Origin: JBDLID01 sp039715055
Lineage (GTDB): Bacteria > Desulfobacterota > Desulfobulbia > Desulfobulbales > Desulfocapsaceae
Direction: 5' to 3'
Assembly: GCA_039715055.1 (NCBI GenBank)
Contig: JBDLID010000055.1
Coordinates: 1-18,635, forward strand
Length of the DNA: 18,635 nt
Under the pieces are notes generated by a model that saw nothing but the letters and a program-made list of their open reading frames with translations, did no database searches and was not told the origin of the DNA. Of this stretch, positions 15,184 through 18,635 are shown one piece after another. Numbering within the stretch: the stretch's first letter is position 1; the number at the start of each line of letters is the position of its first letter. A program made the position numbers and the translations under genes.

Positions 15184-15239
15184 TTGATCACTTGCACGGC
15201 AAGAGAAAATATTCTATATTGTAATGTTTTGTTGATCAA
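15184..15239 (+). promoter_or_regulatory. Candidate promoter with operator-like dyads for the CBS-ACT gene
   Basis: TTGCAC (15192-15197) and TATATT (15215-15220) are 17 bp apart; the -10 matches consensus at 5 of 6 and the -35 at 3 of 6. The -35 is embedded in a perfect dyad CTTGC-ACG-GCAAG (15191-15203). TTGATCA occurs at 15184 and again, as the full palindrome TTGATCAA, at 15232-15239, bracketing the promoter 48 bp apart. The arrangement suggests repressor or activator binding, but no regulator can be named. Confidence 0.38.
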
Positions 15240-15317
15240 ATTGTCGCTTTTTTATTCGATTCCAAGCGGTGAATCAATCTATCTTTCACGATTTGTGTAC
15301 AAGAGGGAGGTTTTTTT

Positions 15318-15998
15318 ATGCTCATTAAAGACTGGATGGCAACTTCCATCCTGACTGTGGATGCCAACACTTCGGTCATGCGGGCCACACGGACCATGAA
15401 AGAGAACAACATCCGGCGACTGCCGGTTCTCTCTCATGGCAAACTAGCAGGAATCATCACCGACCGTGATCTCAAGGATGCATCTCCTTCTTCCAAAACC
15501 GAAATTGATCTCCACGAGATGTACTACCTGCTCTCGGAGATGAAGGTCAAGGACGTAATGACCGACGACCCCATCACCCTGCGTAACGACGATACTCTGG
15601 AGAAAGCAGCGGTGGTCATGCTCCGCGAGACCATCTCCGGCCTGCTTGTTGTCGATCAAAGTGGCAACCTGGTCGGCTTGCTCTCCGAATCAGACGTCCT
15701 GCGCGGCTTTATCCATGCTACCGGAATCCAGGATGGTGCCTATCAATATGTGATGGATATGTCCGATACCGGCGGCACCGTCTCCAGACTCATCCAGGTG
15801 CTGCGCGACCACAAGGCCCGGGTCCTTTCCATCCTCACCTCATTTGAAGACACTGCCGCAGGAATGAAACGAGTTTCAGTGAGGATCATGCCCGAAGATG
15901 GAGAACTGCCCGAGCTGACCAAAGAGCTTGAGTCCATGGAGGATTACACCATGGTCAGCCACGGCCCCGACGTTCTCAGCGACCTGCCATCGAAATAA
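15318..15998 (+). CDS. CBS-pair and ACT-domain regulatory protein (AcuB-like)
   Basis: 226 residues: two CBS domains (about 1-60 and 77-135) followed by an ACT-like domain (about 147-215). The CBS1 core is NNIRRLPVLSHGKLAGIITD followed by RDL. The CBS2 core is VMTDDPITLRNDDTLEKAA and later SGLLVVDQSGNLVGLLSESD. CBS pairs usually bind adenine nucleotides such as AMP, ATP or S-adenosylmethionine, and ACT domains bind amino acids, so this is probably a cytoplasmic energy- or amino-acid-state sensor. The order CBS-CBS-ACT resembles AcuB-type proteins. A strong Shine-Dalgarno, GGGAGG, lies 8 nt before the ATG. It is monocistronic, ending in the hairpins at 16041-16178. The target is unknown. Confidence 0.87.
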   Translation: MLIKDWMATSILTVDANTSVMRATRTMKENNIRRLPVLSHGKLAGIITDRDLKDASPSSKTEIDLHEMYYLLSEMKVKDVMTDDPITLRNDDTLEKAAVVMLRETISGLLVVDQSGNLVGLLSESDVLRGFIHATGIQDGAYQYVMDMSDTGGTVSRLIQVLRDHKARVLSILTSFEDTAAGMKRVSVRIMPEDGELPELTKELESMEDYTMVSHGPDVLSDLPSK

Positions 15999-16040
15999 CC
16001 TGATCCGGCTATTCCGGGTCTCTAAATATAGAGTAATCAA

Positions 16041-16090
16041 CAGGGTAAATTGACGGTTTAAATGATGGCCCTGCCGTCGGTTTTTACCTG
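16041..16090. other. Long hairpin between the CBS-ACT gene and its terminator
   Basis: CAGG(g)TAAA (16041-16049) pairs with TTTACCTG (16083-16090), with one bulged G. After a short internal loop, GACGG (16052-16056) pairs with CCGTC (16074-16078) around a 17-nt loop. The inner hairpin is followed by GGTTTTT, so it could act as a first, weak terminator, or this may be a palindromic repeat of its own. Confidence 0.5.
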
Positions 16091-16140
16091 AAAAACAAAA
16101 CAGTCAATCGGCTCACACCGATTTGAAGTATCTCCCAGAA

Positions 16141-16178
16141 GGGCCGTTGGAAGTGATATTCCAACGGCCCTTTTTTTT
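16141..16178 (+). terminator. Strong rho-independent terminator
   Basis: A perfect 12-bp stem, GGGCCGTTGGAA (16141-16152) and TTCCAACGGCCC (16159-16170), has a 6-nt loop GTGATA and is followed by eight T (16171-16178). It ends the CBS-ACT transcript. The start codon of the PEGA/caspase gene is only 18 bases beyond the T-tract. Confidence 0.96.
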
Positions 16179-16196
16179 ATTCAGAAGAGCGAGCAA

Positions 16197-18443
16197 ATGT
16201 TATCTACTTTCGTTCCAGCAAAACAAACTAACGGTCCCACATCCTTTCTTGTCCTGCTTGTTTTCATATTTTCTCTTTTCAATTCTGATGGATTCGCCTC
16301 AAGTACCGAGTGGCCGGATTACCGGACCCCCCTGAAGCAAAAAATGAAAACCTGCCTCAGTATGCAGAAATATGACGTGCATGTTCAACTTCCGGAACAG
16401 TTCCTCAATGCTAATAAAACAATCAAACTCTTTTTAAGATTTGAAACGCGTACCTGGAGCAATAAAGCGGAAGGACCGAGTTTCAGGACAAGAATGCCCT
16501 CTGTTCGAATCAATAAATCTTTTTTTTCCGGTTACTATGAACTGCCTGTCGATGAGTTTCCAGCTGAACAGGAATATGTTCTTGAAATAGACAGCGACAA
16601 CTTTCATCCAGGAAAAAATATAATCCAGTTAGGCCACGTTAAAGAGGATACAACTCGCAGTACCTGCAACTCCAAATGCTGTTCTCTGAACTTTCACGAG
16701 CTCAGGTTTGTCCAGGCTCCCAGGTATGTGCCGGCCCCTCCTGATCACTTTGATATTCACGTTTCATCCATACCCAGCGGGGCGGATGTTTTCCTGGATG
16801 GCCGTCACAGGGGCACAACCCCCATGTACCTCATCGACCTGAAAGCCGATGACTACAGGCTCAAGCTGGTCAAAGACGGCTACCCGACCGAGGTTAAATC
16901 GATCACTGTCGACAAACGATCGACTTCAATCAATTTCAAGTTTGTCCAGGCTCCCAGGTATATGCCGGCACCTCCTGATCACTTTGATATTCACGTTTCA
17001 TCCATACCCAGTGGGGCGGATGTTTTCCTGGATGGCCATCACCGGGGCACAACCTCCATGTACCTCATCGACCTGAAAGCCGATGACTACAGCCTCAAGC
17101 TGGTCAAAGACGGCTACCAGACCAAGGTTAAATCGATCACTGTCGACAAACGGTCTACTGCAATCAACTTCAAACTGGTTAAAGATCTCAGAGACATTTC
17201 CATCAGCTCAACCCCTCCAGGCGCCGCACTCTTCATCGATGGCCAGCCTCGAGGAACAACCCCGAAAAAACTGCAACTGCCTCTGAAAAGCCATCTTTTT
17301 GAATTCAAAAAAGACGGCTATGAAACCAAAAAAGAAAGGATCACTATAGATGTAGACAGCAGACGAGTCTCCCGGACACTTGACTCGATCCAATTCGCCT
17401 TGACGGTTAAGGCCAGTCAACCCGCTGTTACAGTGTATATCAACGGTAAGGACAGGGGAAAAACGCCCCTCAACCTGGATATGGGTACTGGATCGCTCAA
17501 GATCAAATTAGTAAAATCCGGTTATGAAACCATTGAAGTTCAAGAAGAGATTAGCGCGGACACTATTTTAAAATTCAATCTGATCAAAGAAGTAAAGGTG
17601 ACACCACCTCCCAAACCGGTTGAAAAAATTGCTGCACTGCAAACAAAAAAGCCTGTTCAAAAGAAGCTGCCCAAGCTGGAAAAACAGCAGCCTCCAGTGG
17701 CTCAGACAGTGCAACAGAAAAACAGTCAGCCCCAGTTCGGCAATTATCACGGCTTAATTATCGGCAACAACAAATACCGCAATCTGCCTAAGCTTCAAAC
17801 CGCAGTCAACGATGCAACCGGGTTTGCAAAGCTCCTTTCACAAAAATATGGCTTTAAAAATACGGTCCTTATCGACGCCTCAAGAAAGGACATTCTGCTG
17901 GCCCTCAACCACTACCGGAAAAAATTGACCGCTGAGGATAATCTTCTTATCTACTACGCCGGCCACGGCTGGCTCGATGATGTAGCTGAAGAGGGTTACT
18001 GGCTGCCGGTGGATGCCGAAAAAGACAACCAGTTGAACTGGATCTCAAATTCATCGATCACCACATCGCTCAGGGCCCTGCAGGCCAAACATGTCCTGGT
18101 CATTGCCGACAGCTGCTATTCCGGGACACTCACCCGCGGTATAAAGATCGTACCGATGGATTCAACATACGCCCTGCGCATGGCAAAGAAAAAGGTTCGC
18201 TCGGCTCTGACCTCAGGTGGCCTCGAACCGGTTGCAGACGGGGGAATTTTCAAGGACCACTCAATTTTTGCCAAGGCTCTGATCGACACTCTGGAGGAAA
18301 ATAAAAAAGAGATTCTTGATGCCTCCCTGCTGTTTGACAGGATCAAGCGGCCGGTCCAGCTCAATTCCGACCAGACACCTGAATTCTCAGACATCCGCAA
18401 GGCCGGGCATGACGGCGGGGATTTTCTTTTTATCCGGCGGTGA
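16197..18443 (+). CDS. Exported PEGA-repeat caspase-like (peptidase C14) protein
   Basis: 748 residues. The N-terminal Sec signal has a hydrophobic core at about 16-30, with cleavage probably after GFA (34). Residues 36-165 form a domain I do not recognise, with several cysteines. Four PEGA-type beta repeats follow (about 180-245, 258-323, 328-392 and 395-458), each with a G(A)xVFxDGxxRGxTP core. A proline/lysine linker spans about 460-515. The C-terminal caspase fold starts near GNYHGLIIGNNKYRNLPKLQ. The catalytic dyad is present: His590 in YYAGHGW and Cys640 in ADSCYSG, so it should be an active cysteine peptidase, probably periplasmic or surface-located. PEGA domains usually mediate surface or wall binding. 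Repeats 1 and 2 come from a recent 234-bp duplication. The ribosome-binding site is AGAAGAG. Substrate is unknown. Confidence 0.9.
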   Translation: MLSTFVPAKQTNGPTSFLVLLVFIFSLFNSDGFASSTEWPDYRTPLKQKMKTCLSMQKYDVHVQLPEQFLNANKTIKLFLRFETRTWSNKAEGPSFRTRMPSVRINKSFFSGYYELPVDEFPAEQEYVLEIDSDNFHPGKNIIQLGHVKEDTTRSTCNSKCCSLNFHELRFVQAPRYVPAPPDHFDIHVSSIPSGADVFLDGRHRGTTPMYLIDLKADDYRLKLVKDGYPTEVKSITVDKRSTSINFKFVQAPRYMPAPPDHFDIHVSSIPSGADVFLDGHHRGTTSMYLIDLKADDYSLKLVKDGYQTKVKSITVDKRSTAINFKLVKDLRDISISSTPPGAALFIDGQPRGTTPKKLQLPLKSHLFEFKKDGYETKKERITIDVDSRRVSRTLDSIQFALTVKASQPAVTVYINGKDRGKTPLNLDMGTGSLKIKLVKSGYETIEVQEEISADTILKFNLIKEVKVTPPPKPVEKIAALQTKKPVQKKLPKLEKQQPPVAQTVQQKNSQPQFGNYHGLIIGNNKYRNLPKLQTAVNDATGFAKLLSQKYGFKNTVLIDASRKDILLALNHYRKKLTAEDNLLIYYAGHGWLDDVAEEGYWLPVDAEKDNQLNWISNSSITTSLRALQAKHVLVIADSCYSGTLTRGIKIVPMDSTYALRMAKKKVRSALTSGGLEPVADGGIFKDHSIFAKALIDTLEENKKEILDASLLFDRIKRPVQLNSDQTPEFSDIRKAGHDGGDFLFIRR
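16706..17173 (+). repeat. 234-bp tandem duplication inside the PEGA/caspase gene
   Basis: 16706-16939 and 16940-17173 are direct repeats of exactly 78 codons with about 13 nucleotide differences (about 94% identity). Each unit starts GTTTGTCCAGGCTCCCAGGT and encodes a VQAPRY(V/M)PAPPD linker plus one PEGA domain. Because the frame is kept, the duplication adds a domain without breaking the protein. The remaining two PEGA repeats are much more diverged. Confidence 0.95.
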
Positions 18444-18463
18444 CCGCAGAAAAAGGTCACGCC
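18436..18463. other. Hairpin between convergent PEGA/caspase and HD-type genes
   Basis: GGCG(g)TGACC (18436-18445) pairs with GGTCACGCC (18455-18463), a 9-bp stem with one bulged G and a GCAGAAAAA loop. It overlaps the stop codon of the caspase gene. There is no T-tract on the plus strand, so a terminator role is possible but not clear. Confidence 0.45.
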
Positions 18464-18494
18464 TTTCGGAACAGGTGCTCTTCGGCAGCTCTTT

Positions 18495-18635
18495 TCAGCT
18501 CAACAGGCTCTCCACATCGACCTCGTCAAGTTGCTCAACGGCAAGATACTGCTCGCCGTAGCGGTTGTGAACACCGCTTGTCAGAAACAGGTCAAAGAGG
18601 TCGGAGTCGAAGTGACCGTCCTTATGCATGAACTG
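18495..18635 (-). CDS. C-terminal end of an HD-domain phosphohydrolase-like protein, truncated by window edge
   Basis: 46 codons plus the stop are visible; the rest lies outside the window. The translated end contains MHKDGHFDSDLFDLFLTSGV, then HNRYGEQYL, and finishes VDVESLLS. The KDGHFDxDLFDxFxxSGV pattern is, from memory, the typical tail of HD/HD-GYP-type phosphohydrolases, many of which hydrolyse cyclic di-GMP, just after the HD-GYP core. It is convergent with the caspase gene. With so little sequence the family call is tentative and catalytic residues cannot be assessed. Confidence 0.6.
   Translation of the reverse strand, partial: QFMHKDGHFDSDLFDLFLTSGVHNRYGEQYLAVEQLDEVDVESLLS

Noticed and set aside
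16706..17173. Tandem repeat as a CRISPR array
   Set aside because: Units are 234 bp, coding, in frame and contiguous with no spacers; it is a domain duplication.

Overview
The window looks like a chromosomal segment from a Gram-negative, diaminopimelate-peptidoglycan bacterium. A sulfate-reducer-type Desulfobacterota (Desulfobulbales-like) is my best guess. The basis is an NrfD/PsrC membrane subunit, an AmmeMemoRadiSam B protein, an AmpG/Mpl murein-recycling pair, PEGA-repeat secreted proteins and an HD-GYP-like fragment. That assignment is inference from gene content, not a marker-gene call. I saw no tRNA, rRNA, CRISPR array, phage, transposase or plasmid gene.

Layout. (1) 1-707 (-): the N-terminal part of ampG, cut by the window edge. 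(2) 1106-3389 (+): cysS and amrB, one base apart, ending in a REP-like palindrome pair and a bidirectional terminator. (3) 3615-4784 (-): a stand-alone nrfD-type quinol-interacting membrane subunit. (4) 4785-5553: a long non-coding stretch with an 18-bp dyad, a 167-bp element with inverted-repeat ends and a structured leader. (5) 5554-7183 (+): an unrecognised 59-aa gene placed 1 nt before mpl. (6) 7184-7543: non-coding, holding a 106-bp imperfect palindrome. (7) 7544-9777 (+): a CPA2 cation/proton antiporter and a UspE-like tandem universal stress protein. (8) 9893-10207 (+) and 10263-10694 (-): a small lysine-tailed lipoprotein and a small secreted protein, convergent. (9) 11111-11443 (-): a lone HPt phosphotransfer protein. 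(10) 11733-13160 (+) tilS and 13132-15051 (-) a pabB-pabC fusion, overlapping tail to tail. (11) 15318-15998 (+): a CBS-CBS-ACT regulatory protein. (12) 16197-18443 (+): an exported four-PEGA-repeat caspase-like peptidase with a recent 234-bp internal duplication. (13) 18495-18635 (-): the C-terminal end of a gene resembling HD-domain phosphohydrolases.

How the genes fit together. AmpG (import of anhydro-muropeptides) and Mpl (re-ligation of the recovered tripeptide to UDP-MurNAc) are two steps of one murein-recycling route, although they lie 5 kb apart on opposite strands. The antiporter and UspE-like protein look like an ion-homeostasis and stress unit. cysS, tilS and pabBC are housekeeping genes for translation and folate synthesis.

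The least explained signal is a dispersed sequence, GTAACT(A/G)TTCAGC. It bounds imperfect palindromes in three separate non-coding regions, each 5' of a gene: 5204-5370, 7360-7465 and 15063-15117. I cannot assign it to a known family.
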